Shown here piece after piece: positions 54,022 through 63,205 of a stretch of DNA of 64,000 bases. The translations under genes and the position numbers were made by a program. The notes under the pieces were generated by a model that was given only the letters and a program-made list of their open reading frames with translations, had not been told where the DNA came from and did not search any database. Position 1 is the first letter of the stretch, and every line of letters starts with the position of its first letter. Origin of the DNA: Paenibacillus sp. 1011MAR3C5 (GTDB taxonomy: Bacteria > Bacillota > Bacilli > Paenibacillales > Paenibacillaceae); contig NZ_QZCF01000013.1 of assembly GCF_003591485.1 (NCBI RefSeq), positions 1 through 64,000 of the forward strand. Direction: 5' to 3'.

Positions 54022-54064
54022 AAAGACCGCCCATCCATCGGTTACGTGGATTGGGGCGATCTTT
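54022..54064. terminator. bidirectional terminator
   Basis: AAAGACCGCCC/GGGGCGATCTTT stem with an additional ATCCA/TGGAT pair, between the Lrp and MFS genes. Confidence 0.75.
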
Positions 54065-54134
54065 CATATAATGCAGGAAGTCGTTTTACAAGGTGTTCCT
54101 GACAACTGATCTTACCCGATCTAAACATTCACCT

Positions 54135-55337
54135 TTAGCGAGTTCTAGGAAAACCATGTTTTCGGGCGGTCCAAGCTACAAGAAGGGTAATTAGCAACAA
54201 AAGAACCAATGAACCTGGTAGGAATCTCGCCCCGATCCAATCAAGCAGGATAGCACCAACAATTCCCCCTGCACCAATTCCGAGATTCCACGCCGTTACC
54301 AGCATGGATTGAGCGATATCCGCACTTTGCCCTCCTGCAAGTGCAATGGCTGTCTGTAGTAATGTGGCTGCTCCGCCAAAGGTCATTCCCCATGCAATGA
54401 CACCGAAGACGATGACGACCGGCTGATTTATCCAGATACCCATTGTCGCTGAGGCAATGGCAAATATCGCAATGCTTGATAAAACCAGTATTCTCATAAA
54501 ATGATCAATCAGCAACCCAATTATCCAAATGCCGATCACTGAAGTCACGCCGAAAATAAGCAGAATCAGATCCACTCTGTGGGCCAGAGCCGTGTTGACC
54601 AGAAAAGGAGAAATGTAGGTATACAATATATTGTGAGCTAGCACCCAGCCGAGAACTACAAATAAAATAGGCCGAATTCCAGGTATAAAAAAGATTTTAT
54701 GCAATGGGAGTTGATCCTGAGCGGGCTCACCGTCATAATCCGGCACTTTCCAGAGCACCCATGCGATGAGGGCCAGCGTCAATATGGATACTGTTCCAAA
54801 GATCAGGCGCCAGCCTGCATACGTTCCGAAAAATGTTCCTATCGGAACCCCAAGCGCCAATGCCAAAGGTGTGCCGACCATAGCGACGGCCATGGCTTTT
54901 CCTTTTAGCGACTCAGGCACCATACGGCGTGCATAACCTGCAGTCATTCCCCACAACACCCCCGCTGCTACTCCTGCACAGAAACGGGCGATTAGCGTTA
55001 TAGCATACACCGAAGATAAAGCAGTCACCGTGTTAAATACCAGAAAACTTGTGATACAAAGCAGCAAAAGCGGTCTACGTCTCCACCCTCGTGTCGCTGT
55101 GGTCAACGGTATTGCAGCTAGCAGAGAGCCTACTGCATATAACGTAACTAGTTGTCCGGCCAGCCCCTGCGTTATGCCAAGATCAGTCGCAATCTGGGGT
55201 AGCAGCCCCGCAGGCAGACTTTCCGTAAGTATGCAGATAAATCCTGCCATAGCTAAAGCCAGCAGACTTGTCCATGGAAGACTTTCATTTTTGGCATCGA
55301 TGTCATCATTGAGGGAATTCATTTCGTTCGAGATCAC
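54135..55337 (-). CDS. MFS transporter (drug/arabinose efflux type)
   Basis: About 400 residues with twelve membrane helices and the motif-A-like loop TTATRGWRRRPLLLL. Resembles the DHA1 YdhP/AraJ class of proton-driven exporters. I chose the GTG at 55335-55337 because AGGAG lies eight bases upstream; the longer frame to 55385 would include that site. The substrate is unknown. Confidence 0.9.
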   Translation of the reverse strand: MISNEMNSLNDDIDAKNESLPWTSLLALAMAGFICILTESLPAGLLPQIATDLGITQGLAGQLVTLYAVGSLLAAIPLTTATRGWRRRPLLLLCITSFLVFNTVTALSSVYAITLIARFCAGVAAGVLWGMTAGYARRMVPESLKGKAMAVAMVGTPLALALGVPIGTFFGTYAGWRLIFGTVSILTLALIAWVLWKVPDYDGEPAQDQLPLHKIFFIPGIRPILFVVLGWVLAHNILYTYISPFLVNTALAHRVDLILLIFGVTSVIGIWIIGLLIDHFMRILVLSSIAIFAIASATMGIWINQPVVIVFGVIAWGMTFGGAATLLQTAIALAGGQSADIAQSMLVTAWNLGIGAGGIVGAILLDWIGARFLPGSLVLLLLITLLVAWTARKHGFPRTR

Positions 55338-55649
55338 AAATAATGCTCCTTTAATCTGTATTTTGAGATAGCTCAAAATGCTCACTTGCTATCTTTGATA
55401 AGCTTATATAAATAAGCTCTCATTGTGCATACAGCATTAAAGGTAGTGAAACCTAATCACAAGGATAATCCATTTATTTTATAATGTTTACTTTTAATTT
55501 TAATGGTTATCGTATTTTAGCCACCATGACTGTGCCAACCTGCCCGTTAGCTTAATGAAATAAGAAGAAGCAGCTACCGCTTCGGCAAGCTGCTCCTGGA
55601 TTTAAACTAATGTTACCCGATAGCTTAACAACCATTGTCTTCATAATAA
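55338..55649. other. spacer with one hairpin
   Basis: A hairpin AGCAGCT/AGCTGCT lies at 55569-55594; on the minus strand it is followed by TTCTTCTTATTTC, so it may be an old terminator for the pheA relic. Nothing else is supported. Confidence 0.35.
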
Positions 55650-55925
55650 CTAAAGAACTGTGGTCGAGTAACTCCCAACTATATGTACCTGATGTTCAAA
55701 TGTTTCTAGAATTTTAATTGCTTTGACCATACGCTCTTCACTTTGAGCTACTTCAGTTTCGATTAGAAATCTATATCGCTGCAATATTGGTATTACTGGA
55801 TTATTTAACATATTGGGCGGCCGTTTCTGTACTATCTGTATATTCACATCTAAATCCATGATTTTTAATAAATTCTCTGCATTGATTTAATGCGGGACTT
55901 ATTGACTTCGGTCCGGTCGAATGCC
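55650..55925 (-). pseudogene. pheA: prephenate dehydratase (pheA) remnant
   Basis: One minus-strand frame (about 55925-55800) reads PKSISPALNQCREFIKNHGF then DSTETAAQYVK-stop, the end of a prephenate dehydratase catalytic domain. A second frame continues RYRFLIETEVAQSEERM and ends HIVGSYSTTVL-stop at 55650, a C-terminal ACT domain. The region between them is deleted and the frame shifted, and the N-terminal ~110 residues are absent. Non-functional. Confidence 0.6.
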
Positions 55926-56282
55926 GCTCGTACACCCGATCCGGACGCTAGCAAAATACCAGCTCCCATCCTCGTACATCAATCGGAATACCGCACCTTG
56001 TGCGTTCATATGTTTACCTCCGCATCTTCCGTTATATTCAGCAAATAATTTTGCAAGTCCGCTTTCTCAATGGAAAGTCCATAGGCTTCTACCTCATGAA
56101 TAGGCAGAAGGTTGGACTCCAAATTCATGACCAGCTGAACAATTACGATTGGGCTGGTCTTCGCAAGGCGTGCTTGAATACGACCAAGCCCGAACCTCCG
56201 CTAGGTCTCACCGAACTTGCTCTCAACCCTTGCACATTAGCCGGATTCCTTAGAGATGACACCCATGCTGGGCATACAACAA
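55926..56282. other. mosaic of short relics
   Basis: On the minus strand, HEVEAYGLSIEKADLQNYLL ending at EVNI-stop (about 56110-56010) looks like the tail of an ABC-transporter ATPase. It is followed by GGAGGTAAACAT-ATG, which opens a 36-codon frame (about 56008-55898) running into the pheA relic. Neither is a complete gene. The rest holds nothing recognisable. Confidence 0.35.
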
Positions 56283-56318
56283 AAAATGGAGGACCCTAAT
56301 TAAAGGGTCCTCCATTTT
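56279..56318 (-). terminator. intrinsic terminator of rpsF-ssb-rpsR
   Basis: AAAATGGAGGACCCT/AGGGTCCTCCATTTT stem followed by TTTTTTG on the minus strand, ten bases after the rpsR stop. Confidence 0.93.
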
Positions 56319-56328
56319 AAACATTCGA

Positions 56329-56610
56329 CTATTCAGTCGTGTATGGCAGCAATGCGATTTGACGGGAACGTTTAATTGCAACAGTCAGCAAACGTTGGTA
56401 TTTCGCGCTTGTGCCTGTTACACGACGTGGCAAAATTTTGCCGCGCTCGCTAATAAACTTTTTCAGCAAATCAGTGTCTTTATAGTCAATGTGAGAAATT
56501 TTGTTCACAGTGAAGTAACAAACTTTACGACGTTTGTTACGTCCGCCTTTACGGCCGCCGAATTTGCGTTCTGGACGCTCATCGCCGCCTTCTCTTTGCT
56601 TAAAGCCCAT
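56329..56610 (-). CDS. rpsR: 30S ribosomal protein S18
   Basis: 93 residues. Basic N-terminus with [18 protein letters not shown], then [20 protein letters not shown], the invariant S18 core. It pairs with S6 on the small-subunit platform. AAGGAGGATG lies before the ATG. The N-terminal stretch ([20 protein letters not shown]) is longer than in E. coli S18, as in other Paenibacillus-like species. Confidence 0.97.
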   Translation of the reverse strand: MGFKQREGGDERPERKFGGRKGGRNKRRKVCYFTVNKISHIDYKDTDLLKKFISERGKILPRRVTGTSAKYQRLLTVAIKRSRQIALLPYTTE

Positions 56611-56635
56611 GATACATCCTCCTTATCGTCAATAG

Positions 56636-57160
56636 TTAGAATGGTAAATCATCTTCGGAAATGTCAATCGGGCGTCCGTCATCCTTGAACGGATCATTGT
56701 CGTTCCGTGATTGATTCGAACGGTTGCCGCTATTCCCGCCGCTACTTGAAGGGTTGCCGTTGCCGCCTCCACTATAGCCGCCCGTATTGCCACCGCTGCT
56801 GTACCCGCCTCCGCTTTCCTCACGCGGAGCTCCACCTTCGCGGCTCGACTCCAAGAACCGGACGTTGTCTGCAATAACTTCCGTTACATACACACGCTTG
56901 CCCTCATTGTTCTCGTAGTTCCGCACTTGAATGCGCCCCTCTACAGCCGTCAGACGGCCTTTACGCAAGTAATTGGCACAGGTCTCCGCAAGCTGGCGCC
57001 ACGTCACGACCGGAATGAAATCCGCCTCGCGCTCTCCTTGACCCGACGTGAACGGTCGGTCTACGGCTAGCGTGAATTGCGTCACTGCTACTCCGGCTGG
57101 CGTGTAACGGAGCTCTGGGTCCCTCGTCAATCTGCCAATCAATATTACACGGTTCAACAT
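56636..57160 (-). CDS. ssb: single-stranded DNA-binding protein
   Basis: 174 residues. OB-fold N-terminus [37 protein letters not shown], then a Gly/Ser/Asn-rich linker and the acidic tip DISEDDLPF that recruits repair and replication proteins. Middle gene of rpsF-ssb-rpsR. Normal length. Confidence 0.97.
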   Translation of the reverse strand: MLNRVILIGRLTRDPELRYTPAGVAVTQFTLAVDRPFTSGQGEREADFIPVVTWRQLAETCANYLRKGRLTAVEGRIQVRNYENNEGKRVYVTEVIADNVRFLESSREGGAPREESGGGYSSGGNTGGYSGGGNGNPSSSGGNSGNRSNQSRNDNDPFKDDGRPIDISEDDLPF

Positions 57161-57197
57161 GTCATGACCTCCCCATTGAACAAATTCCTGTGGAAAA

Positions 57198-57482
57198 TTA
57201 AGCTACGTCTCTGACGATCAACGTACGGATAACTTCATCCGTAATCTTCATGATACGGTCAAGCTCATTGACAACTTCAGTTGTTGCGTTGAAGTGTACC
57301 AGAACAAAGTAACCATCACGAATCTTATTGATCTCATACGCAAGACGGCGTTTGCCGATTACGTCTGTTTTCGTAACCTCTCCACCGTTGGAGATGATGC
57401 CATTGAACTTATCAACGAAAGCTTGAACGTTCTCTTGCTCTACGTCTGGACGAATGATGTACATCACTTCATATTTGCGCAT
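57198..57482 (-). CDS. rpsF: 30S ribosomal protein S6
   Basis: 94 residues: [37 protein letters not shown] and the [15 protein letters not shown]-terminus of S6. AGGAGGTG precedes the ATG. First gene of the operon, with a structured leader upstream. Confidence 0.97.
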   Translation of the reverse strand: MRKYEVMYIIRPDVEQENVQAFVDKFNGIISNGGEVTKTDVIGKRRLAYEINKIRDGYFVLVHFNATTEVVNELDRIMKITDEVIRTLIVRDVA

Positions 57483-57499
57483 ATTGTTTCACCTCCTTT

Positions 57500-57585
57500 T
57501 GGACTAACGGCCCCGCAAAGCGGAGCAAGGAACGAGCCTTAGGCTCGCATCTCTATACTATATCAAATTCCACCCGCAATGACAA
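57500..57585 (-). promoter_or_regulatory. rpsF promoter and probable S6:S18 autoregulatory leader
   Basis: -35 TTGTCA (57580-57585), 17 bp, -10 TATAGT (57557-57562). The leader holds two hairpins, CGAGCC-TAA-GGCTCG (57533-57547) and GCTCCGC-TTT-GCGGGGC (57510-57526), the second followed by CGTTAG. A GC-rich hairpin just before rpsF is where the known S6:S18-binding leader lies in Bacillales. Confidence 0.5.
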
Positions 57586-57709
57586 GGCTTGCAGGCGTCC
57601 GAATTCTGTCAGACATGCCCGCTCCGAATTTAGCCCATACTAAATCATGGACGATGCTGCTCTGCCATAGCAGTAAGCTGAGTCCTACATTCATCTGGAG
57701 GTGCTGACA

Positions 57710-57892
57710 ATGGGCGAATTCACGATGTTTAACCAAGGTGACCGTGCTCCAAACAACGGTACGTACATTGAGGCGGGCGTCAATTCCTTCCACATGGGCA
57801 TTGAGAACCCGAAGAAGGTTTCGCTTCACAAGGGAGAGCGATTCCCTGAGAACACAAATCACGAGCGCAAGTGGATTCGGATGCCAAAATAA
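57710..57892 (+). CDS. YjzC family protein
   Basis: 60 residues from the ATG at 57710 (GGAGGTG seven bases upstream). Sequence FNQGDRAPNNGTYIEAG, then FHMGIENPKKVSLHKGERFP, the conserved core of YjzC, a small Bacillales protein of unknown function. Lies between the rpsF promoter and the 0.6-kb gene-free region. Confidence 0.85.
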   Translation: MGEFTMFNQGDRAPNNGTYIEAGVNSFHMGIENPKKVSLHKGERFPENTNHERKWIRMPK

Positions 57893-57929
57893 TTTTTTTA
57901 AGCCCTCATGTATGAAACATTCGTAAACG

Positions 57930-58270
57930 GGCCATTCTAAGTTTCGACGGTGGAAGAGAGGTGTGGTTCCATTGGACCAACTGGTGCAAGGTAATCAAGC
58001 GTATTCCTTTTCATTCACTTCAGCATAGAAGCGAGGGGTTGTGCTAAAGACTACGGTCTGTAACACACACATTTCGAGCCTATAAGTAAGCGAACGCTTC
58101 TGCGTAGCTTGGTTATACGTGCTCATGAGGATTCATGAAGCGCTTGCTGATTAACTCCGATGAGGAATGTTGATCTCCAACGTTTCAAGCTAATAAGTGT
58201 GAATTGATACTCGTAACCAATCCAACTCACCGTCAGGAAGAGGACCCGCAAGGGTCCTCTTTTCTGTTTT
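57930..58270 (+). ncRNA. candidate structured non-coding RNA
   Basis: A 300-bp stretch without a coding frame ends in a strong terminator (AGAGGACCC-GCAA-GGGTCCTCT, 58239-58260, then TTTCTGTTTTTTTT). GACGGTG near 57939 can pair with CACCGTC near 58228-58234 to close the whole region, and internal hairpins include AAGCG-AA-CGCTT near 58090. No match to RNase P, tmRNA, 6S or SRP RNA is apparent. Could instead be a decayed gene. Confidence 0.35.
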
Positions 58271-58277
58271 TTTTGAA
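58239..58277 (+). terminator. strong intrinsic terminator
   Basis: Nine-bp GC-rich stem with GCAA tetraloop followed by TTTCTGTTTTTTTT. The nearest upstream gene is yjzC, 347 bp away. Confidence 0.9.
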
Positions 58278-58523
58278 ATGGTTAGATGTGTTAATAGAGC
58301 AAGTCCCTTTACATCATTTTACAGAATAATCATTAGAGCAACTGCTCCCTCACTTACTAATTCAATTGATAAGCCTTTGCAGCGATATCGGTATTCAAAT
58401 GCTTATTTCCCTTGGACGAAGGGTGAGTGAGGCTCATGAATTAAGGGCAATGGTTACAGAGCCAGCCACTAGTCTGAACGCAAGAAAGAGGACACGTCAT
58501 GTGTCCTCTTTCTTATAGTGTTG
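58278..58523. other. spacer with a terminator-like stem
   Basis: AAGAAAGAGGACAC/GTGTCCTCTTTCTT (58482-58514) is a perfect 14-bp stem just after the stop of the WG-repeat gene on the minus strand. Otherwise no supported feature. Confidence 0.6.
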
Positions 58524-60308
58524 CTATTCTGTGTAGCTTTTAGTTGTATCGATGACAATCATCTTTTTCGCTTCGTCATACGTGATGCCAAAGTTGAAAG
58601 CTTGGCCGATGTCTCTTAGTTTAAAGTAGTTATTCCCGCCTATTTTGTAAGCCGCCAGCTCCACTTTGTTGCCGTTCAAATAAACATTGGATGTGGTTGG
58701 CCAAGCTGCGACATGTATCATCTTGCCTGTTGTTGCAAGCTCTCCGCCTACCGGCGTGTAGGCCTTGCCCGCAGCCAGCATAATGGAATCCTTCTTCGCA
58801 TCATAGGATACGTCGAATTGCTTGCTTGTTCCACTTAACGCCATACCGAGGTCGCGCAGCTTAAAGTAATTGTTGCCGTTGATGGAGTAAGCTTCGAATG
58901 CCACTTCTTTGCCGTCAATAATCACCTTCGCGGATGCTGACTTAGCTGTCACCATATCGGCAGGTTTGCTGATATAACCCCATTTGCCATTCACCATGAT
59001 GGCTCCAATGCCTTCGCTGAAGTGCCAAGCGCCCTCAAATCCGTCCATATACACTTCTTCGCCTTTGGCGTTCACAAAGTTATAGGTCGAGCCATTGAAC
59101 ACAAGCACATAACCATCCCGGAAATCACCCATCTGCCACTCCTCATCCAGCGGCTCGTATTTAAGCGGTACGACAACCTTTCCTTTCTGGTCAATCATCC
59201 CCCACTTGCCCTTCATCATGACCCATGCGAGGCCATTGTTGAAGGGAAAGCCGTAATCATAGCTATGCGGGACGACTGTCTGTCCCTTCTTGTTGATATA
59301 GCCCCATGTTCCTGCTTTGTTCTGTACCGCTGCCACGCCTTCAGAGAAATCTTGAATCTCCAGGTATGTGGTGGGACTCACTATTTCTTTTCCTGTATGA
59401 TCCAGAAATCCCCACGTTGGCGCTTTGTTTTCATTCAACAGACTAGCCATAACCATACCTTCCCTGTACGCACCAACAGCCAATAACGGCGAGCCTTTGT
59501 ATGCTGCCAATATAGGAGTTGCTTTCCCTTTCTCATCTATCAGAAAACGTTCATACTTATCATTCGTTACAATCGCCTTGCCCTCGCTGAACATATTGGA
59601 CTGCTCCAGAACGTAATCACGCCAGATGAATGACAGTGGCGTTCGATAAGTTGGCTGAATGATCTGCTTCCCGTCATACGAATAGAACGCCCATTTTCCG
59701 TTCTCATCCATTAACCATACATAGTCCGAGTATTCGTACGGATTAACGTACTGCAACTCCTCTACATAATACATATTTGTCTCAGCTGCTAACTTGCCGT
59801 TTTTATCGAGAAATACAATCCCTTTATCCTCCGTCAGTGCCAGCGCATAACCCTTATAGAAGTTGGATACTTCAACATATTGATAGTCGATCACGACATT
59901 CCCTTCTTTATTTATAAATCCCCAGTAATCGCCATCGGATACTGCTGCGCGACTCTCTACAAAGTCGCCCGGCTGCACCGGAAACTGCGGCTTTATAATT
60001 TCTTTGCCTTTCTGATCGATAAATCCCCACTTGCCATTCTTAGATACATCCGCCAGTCCCTCAGTAAAGGTTAGCGAGCTGTTCTCATATTGAGGAGGAG
60101 TCACATACGTTCCTTTCCGATCAATCAGTCCCCATTTGCCGTCCTTCTCGACGAATGCGACTCCATTCTCGAATACGGTAATGTCGTCGTACTGTGGTTG
60201 GATAATGATCTCCGAGATGGCTTTGTTAGCCGCCGCTGTTGCGGTTATAGGGAACATCATCGTGATCAGCAAGCTGATCGATAGTAATACCTTTGTCATG
60301 CTCTTCAT
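58524..60308 (-). CDS. secreted WG-repeat protein with copper-amine-oxidase-like C-terminal domain
   Basis: 594 residues. Signal peptide (LLSISLLITMMFPITATAAA), eight to ten WG repeats of ~40-50 residues (GKWGLIDRKG, GKWGFIDQKG, DYWGFINKEG, PTWGFLDHTG, GTWGYINKKG, GKWGMIDQKG) and two C-terminal repeats NGNNYFKLRDLG and GGNNYFKLRDIG of the Cu_amine_oxidN1/stalk type common in Paenibacillus surface proteins. Probably a cell-surface binding protein; no enzymatic site is seen. Single gene. Confidence 0.9.
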   Translation of the reverse strand: MKSMTKVLLSISLLITMMFPITATAAANKAISEIIIQPQYDDITVFENGVAFVEKDGKWGLIDRKGTYVTPPQYENSSLTFTEGLADVSKNGKWGFIDQKGKEIIKPQFPVQPGDFVESRAAVSDGDYWGFINKEGNVVIDYQYVEVSNFYKGYALALTEDKGIVFLDKNGKLAAETNMYYVEELQYVNPYEYSDYVWLMDENGKWAFYSYDGKQIIQPTYRTPLSFIWRDYVLEQSNMFSEGKAIVTNDKYERFLIDEKGKATPILAAYKGSPLLAVGAYREGMVMASLLNENKAPTWGFLDHTGKEIVSPTTYLEIQDFSEGVAAVQNKAGTWGYINKKGQTVVPHSYDYGFPFNNGLAWVMMKGKWGMIDQKGKVVVPLKYEPLDEEWQMGDFRDGYVLVFNGSTYNFVNAKGEEVYMDGFEGAWHFSEGIGAIMVNGKWGYISKPADMVTAKSASAKVIIDGKEVAFEAYSINGNNYFKLRDLGMALSGTSKQFDVSYDAKKDSIMLAAGKAYTPVGGELATTGKMIHVAAWPTTSNVYLNGNKVELAAYKIGGNNYFKLRDIGQAFNFGITYDEAKKMIVIDTTKSYTE

Positions 60309-60443
60309 TCTTCTAGCATCCCTTCCGCAGTTAATTATTTATACAGACTATTGATTCTCCTTGACTCTTCCATTTCCTTCTTTCTCCAATAGAACAACAA
60401 AAAAACGATCTCATCTGAGATCGCTGTTCGTTTGATTCGTTAT

Positions 60444-60533
60444 GGCGGAGAAGGTGGGATTCGAACCCACGCACGCTTTGACACGCCTAGCTGATTTCGA
60501 GTCAGCCCCCTTGGGCCTCTTGGGTACCTCTCC
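60444..60533 (-). tRNA. tRNA-Ser (anticodon CGA)
   Basis: Acceptor GGAGAGG pairs with CTTCTCC, the discriminator is G and CCA is encoded. The anticodon stem-loop CTGACTCGAAATCAG gives anticodon CGA. A long variable arm (TAGGCGTGTCAAAGCGTG) and the T loop TTCGAAT confirm a class II serine tRNA reading UCG. Confidence 0.95.
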
Positions 60534-60626
60534 GCATGTAATAAATAATATATCACACAACTTGTCTCTCCGCAAGCACCTTTTTCATGACTTTAAACTG
60601 AAATTCCACGTGCAACAAATCGCCCG

Positions 60627-60845
60627 TTATTGCTCACTCTGTCCCTCTTCGCTAGCCTTTGAGCGAAGCACTTTCTTCATGTTTTTCTCGAATTTCATTC
60701 TTGGAATAAGGACGCTATGCTTGCACCCTACGCACTTGATCCGGATATCCATGCCCATGCGGATAATCTCCATCTCATTCGTGCCGCAAGGATGCTGCTT
60801 CTTCATCTGAACAATATCCCCAAGCTCAAAATGCTTCCGATCCAT
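60627..60845 (-). CDS. DUF951 family protein
   Basis: 72 residues: FELGDIVQMKKQHPCGTNEM, IRMGMDIRIKCVGCKHSVLI, PRMKFEKNMKKVL. Cys residues in HPCG and CVGC fit a small zinc-binding SH3-like fold. Found near the origin between MscS and ychF-like genes in Bacillales. Function unknown. Two bases separate it from the mscS stop. Confidence 0.92.
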   Translation of the reverse strand: MDRKHFELGDIVQMKKQHPCGTNEMEIIRMGMDIRIKCVGCKHSVLIPRMKFEKNMKKVLRSKASEEGQSEQ

Positions 60846-60847
60846 CC

Positions 60848-61702
60848 TTACCCCTCCTCATACGTTCTCTGATACGTCACCATGCGCGGATACGGTACTT
60901 CAATGCCGTTGCGGTCCAGCGCATCCTTAATAGCCTTGTTCATCGCCCTGGCCACCATATGATGCGTGTTCGGCTTGCATTCCCCTGTCACACGAATCGT
61001 TACCGATGTGGCGGACATCAACTGTACGCCCAATACCTCTGGCTTATTCACCAGGTTCTCATGCTCCAGCTGGTTCATCGTATCGGATATGATGCTCATC
61101 GCCTTGTCCACTTGCGCCTCATAGGCAACCAGCACGTCCACTACAGCAAGCGTATTATTGACCGAAAAGTTCGTCACTTCATTAATCATGCCGTTCGGAA
61201 CCATATGCACTTCGCCTGTCCAGCTTAATATCTTCGTCGTACGCAGGCCAATAACCTCTACAGTCCCTTTGAATGTGCCTGTCTGAATGACGTCGCCTAC
61301 TGCGAATTGATCCTCCAGTATGATGAAGAAGCCGGTTAGAATGTCCTTCACGAGGCTCTGAGCGCCGAAGCCGATTGCGATGCCCACTACGCCAGCTCCT
61401 GCAAGCAGCGGCCCCAAATTAATGCCGACCTCCGACAACAGCAGCATAAACACGATAAAGTACATGATATACGTCACAACGTTTTTGACAAGCTTCCCTA
61501 CCGTTGTCATTCGGCGCGCCTGGCTCGGCGGATGCTTGCTGGCACGCTCCAGCACGATACGGTCCAGCGACTTATGTAGAATCCACATAATCATCTTGCT
61601 GATTGCAATAATCAACACAATACGTATAGCGGTTATCCCAAGATCCTCCCACGTATTGCTGTCGGTGAGCGTATCCAGCAAGCTATGATACCACTTATTC
61701 AT
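60848..61702 (-). CDS. MscS-type mechanosensitive ion channel
   Basis: 284 residues. Three membrane helices; the pore helix and gate region read LLAGAGVVGIAIGFGAQSLVKDILTGFFIILEDQF, followed by the beta domain GDVIQTGTFKGTVEVIGLRTTKI and the alpha/beta C-terminus. Relieves osmotic down-shock by letting solutes out. Corresponds to YkuT/YyaF-region channels. Downstream of DUF3343 on the same strand. Confidence 0.94.
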   Translation of the reverse strand: MNKWYHSLLDTLTDSNTWEDLGITAIRIVLIIAISKMIMWILHKSLDRIVLERASKHPPSQARRMTTVGKLVKNVVTYIMYFIVFMLLLSEVGINLGPLLAGAGVVGIAIGFGAQSLVKDILTGFFIILEDQFAVGDVIQTGTFKGTVEVIGLRTTKILSWTGEVHMVPNGMINEVTNFSVNNTLAVVDVLVAYEAQVDKAMSIISDTMNQLEHENLVNKPEVLGVQLMSATSVTIRVTGECKPNTHHMVARAMNKAIKDALDRNGIEVPYPRMVTYQRTYEEG

Positions 61703-61739
61703 TATTCATCATCTCCATACATCCCTAATGGACGCCCTG

Positions 61740-61979
61740 CTATAGCTCTAGCTGTTCATACCCTGCTTCAATCGGTTTGAAGATGCCTCTTATTTCAACC
61801 CGTTCCTGATCCATTACCTCTTTCACCCTGCTCAAATCTTCTTCCGGGAAGTGGATGGATAACGCGCAGCCCGCGGTTATCTCCTTCGGCGTCGGACAAA
61901 TATCGATCTCCACTTCTGCATATTCAAGCAGCATCTCTGCGCGCAGCGCCTGCTGTGTGGAATCAAATGCGATCAGCAT
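61740..61979 (-). CDS. DUF3343 family protein
   Basis: 79 residues from the ATG at 61977-61979 (GGGAAGGGA upstream); a longer frame upstream lacks conservation signs. Sequence LIAFDSTQQALRAEMLLEYA, CPTPKEITAGCALSIHF is the typical DUF3343 core (putative Se/S carrier-like) with the conserved Cys in TAGCAL. It lies near a class V aminotransferase gene (cysteine-desulfurase-like), consistent with sulfur handling; this link is an inference. Confidence 0.88.
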   Translation of the reverse strand: MLIAFDSTQQALRAEMLLEYAEVEIDICPTPKEITAGCALSIHFPEEDLSRVKEVMDQERVEIRGIFKPIEAGYEQLEL

Positions 61980-62087
61980 ACGGACATCCCTTCCCTTCTT
62001 TATCCTGAATTCTCTTGTTGCACGACGTATAAAATGGTTGTCCCATCCATATACTAGTATCATATAAGCGTTATTAGGAGGGATTCT

Positions 62088-62696
62088 ATGAAACTACCAT
62101 TTATGAAGGATGCCCCGTTCAAGGTGCCCTACACGACTGCAAATATCGTTGGCATGCTGGTGAATCGTCTTTCCGGTTTCTTGGAAGGTCTCCCTTCGAA
62201 TCGTCCGATCGTTATTGTCTGCATTGGTACGGACCGTTCTACCGGCGATGCGCTGGGGCCGCTCATTGGCACCTCGCTGCTTAAGTACCGCAGCCCGAAT
62301 TTCCATCTCTACGGCACGCTCGAGGATCCTGTACATGCGATGAATCTGGAGGATACGCTTATCGATATCAATCGCAAGTTCGACAAACCATTTATTATCG
62401 GCATTGATGCCTGTCTCGGCCAGGTCGCAAGCGTCGGCTGCATCCAGATCGGCGAAGGTCCTGTTCGTCCAGGCGCCGGCGTGAATAAAGATCTGCCCCC
62501 CGTCGGAGACATTCATGTGACCGGCATCGTGAACGTAGGTGGATTCATGGAATATTTCGTCTTGCAGAATACAAGGCTTCATCTCGTCATGAGAATGTCG
62601 GATGTGATCGCAACCAGTCTATTCACAGCGATCGCCAACCATATGCATATTTCTTCCTCTGTACGTGATCAGACAGCCGCAGCGGATCTCACTTAA
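62088..62696 (+). CDS. yyaC: spore protease YyaC (DUF1256)
   Basis: 202 residues. GPR-like fold with IVIVCIGTDRSTGDALGPLIG, the conserved DACLGQVASVGCIQIG and GVNKDLPPVGDIHVTGIVN. YyaC is related to the germination protease GPR and is made during sporulation, supporting a spore-former. AGGAGGGA precedes the ATG. Divergent from DUF3343. Confidence 0.94.
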   Translation: MKLPFMKDAPFKVPYTTANIVGMLVNRLSGFLEGLPSNRPIVIVCIGTDRSTGDALGPLIGTSLLKYRSPNFHLYGTLEDPVHAMNLEDTLIDINRKFDKPFIIGIDACLGQVASVGCIQIGEGPVRPGAGVNKDLPPVGDIHVTGIVNVGGFMEYFVLQNTRLHLVMRMSDVIATSLFTAIANHMHISSSVRDQTAAADLT

Positions 62697-62707
62697 CTGA
62701 AAGCCGC

Positions 62708-63190
62708 TTATTTCGCTTCCTGCATCGCCTTGCGCTCTTCCGGCGTGAGCGGATAAGGGGATTCGCCCTTCTCTACCGGCTTCGCATACACATACGTGCT
62801 ATCACGGCTATGCAGTCCGGAGAATACCGCTCCATCCTTTTCTTCATTCACAATTGCAATGGAAAAGCTCAAATCGCTGCCTCCATCGGAAAATGCATTG
62901 TACCGATGAATGCCCAGCTTCGTCTTCATCTGAGGCAGTACCGTTTGAACGCCTCTCAGCTCGTTTTGCAGACGATCGATCTGCTCACGCTGCTCGTCCA
63001 GTTGGTTTTTCAGACTGACTACAACTTCTTCAATATTCGTTACACCCGTATCCCCCATCACAGCCAGATACTGATTGCGAAGCTTTTTCAGTTTCGACCC
63101 CAGCCCCAACACCCGTATGAACAACAATAATACGATAATAGCCAGTACCGCTGTAATAATAAATATCGGGTCCAAATACCACTCGTCCAT
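62708..63190 (-). CDS. DUF4446 family protein
   Basis: 160 residues: N-terminal membrane helix (FIITAVLAIIVLLLFIRVLGL), a coiled-coil (NQLDEQREQIDRLQNELRGV) and a C-terminal domain with HRYNAFSDGGSDLSFSIAIV, the DUF4446 signature. Conserved near the origin in Bacillales next to YyaC. Function unknown. Confidence 0.92.
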   Translation of the reverse strand: MDEWYLDPIFIITAVLAIIVLLLFIRVLGLGSKLKKLRNQYLAVMGDTGVTNIEEVVVSLKNQLDEQREQIDRLQNELRGVQTVLPQMKTKLGIHRYNAFSDGGSDLSFSIAIVNEEKDGAVFSGLHSRDSTYVYAKPVEKGESPYPLTPEERKAMQEAK

Positions 63191-63205
63191 GATTCATCCC
63201 ATCCC

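Noticed and set aside
57563-57862. 99-codon minus-strand frame
   Set aside because: Overlaps the rpsF promoter and yjzC; no protein-like character.
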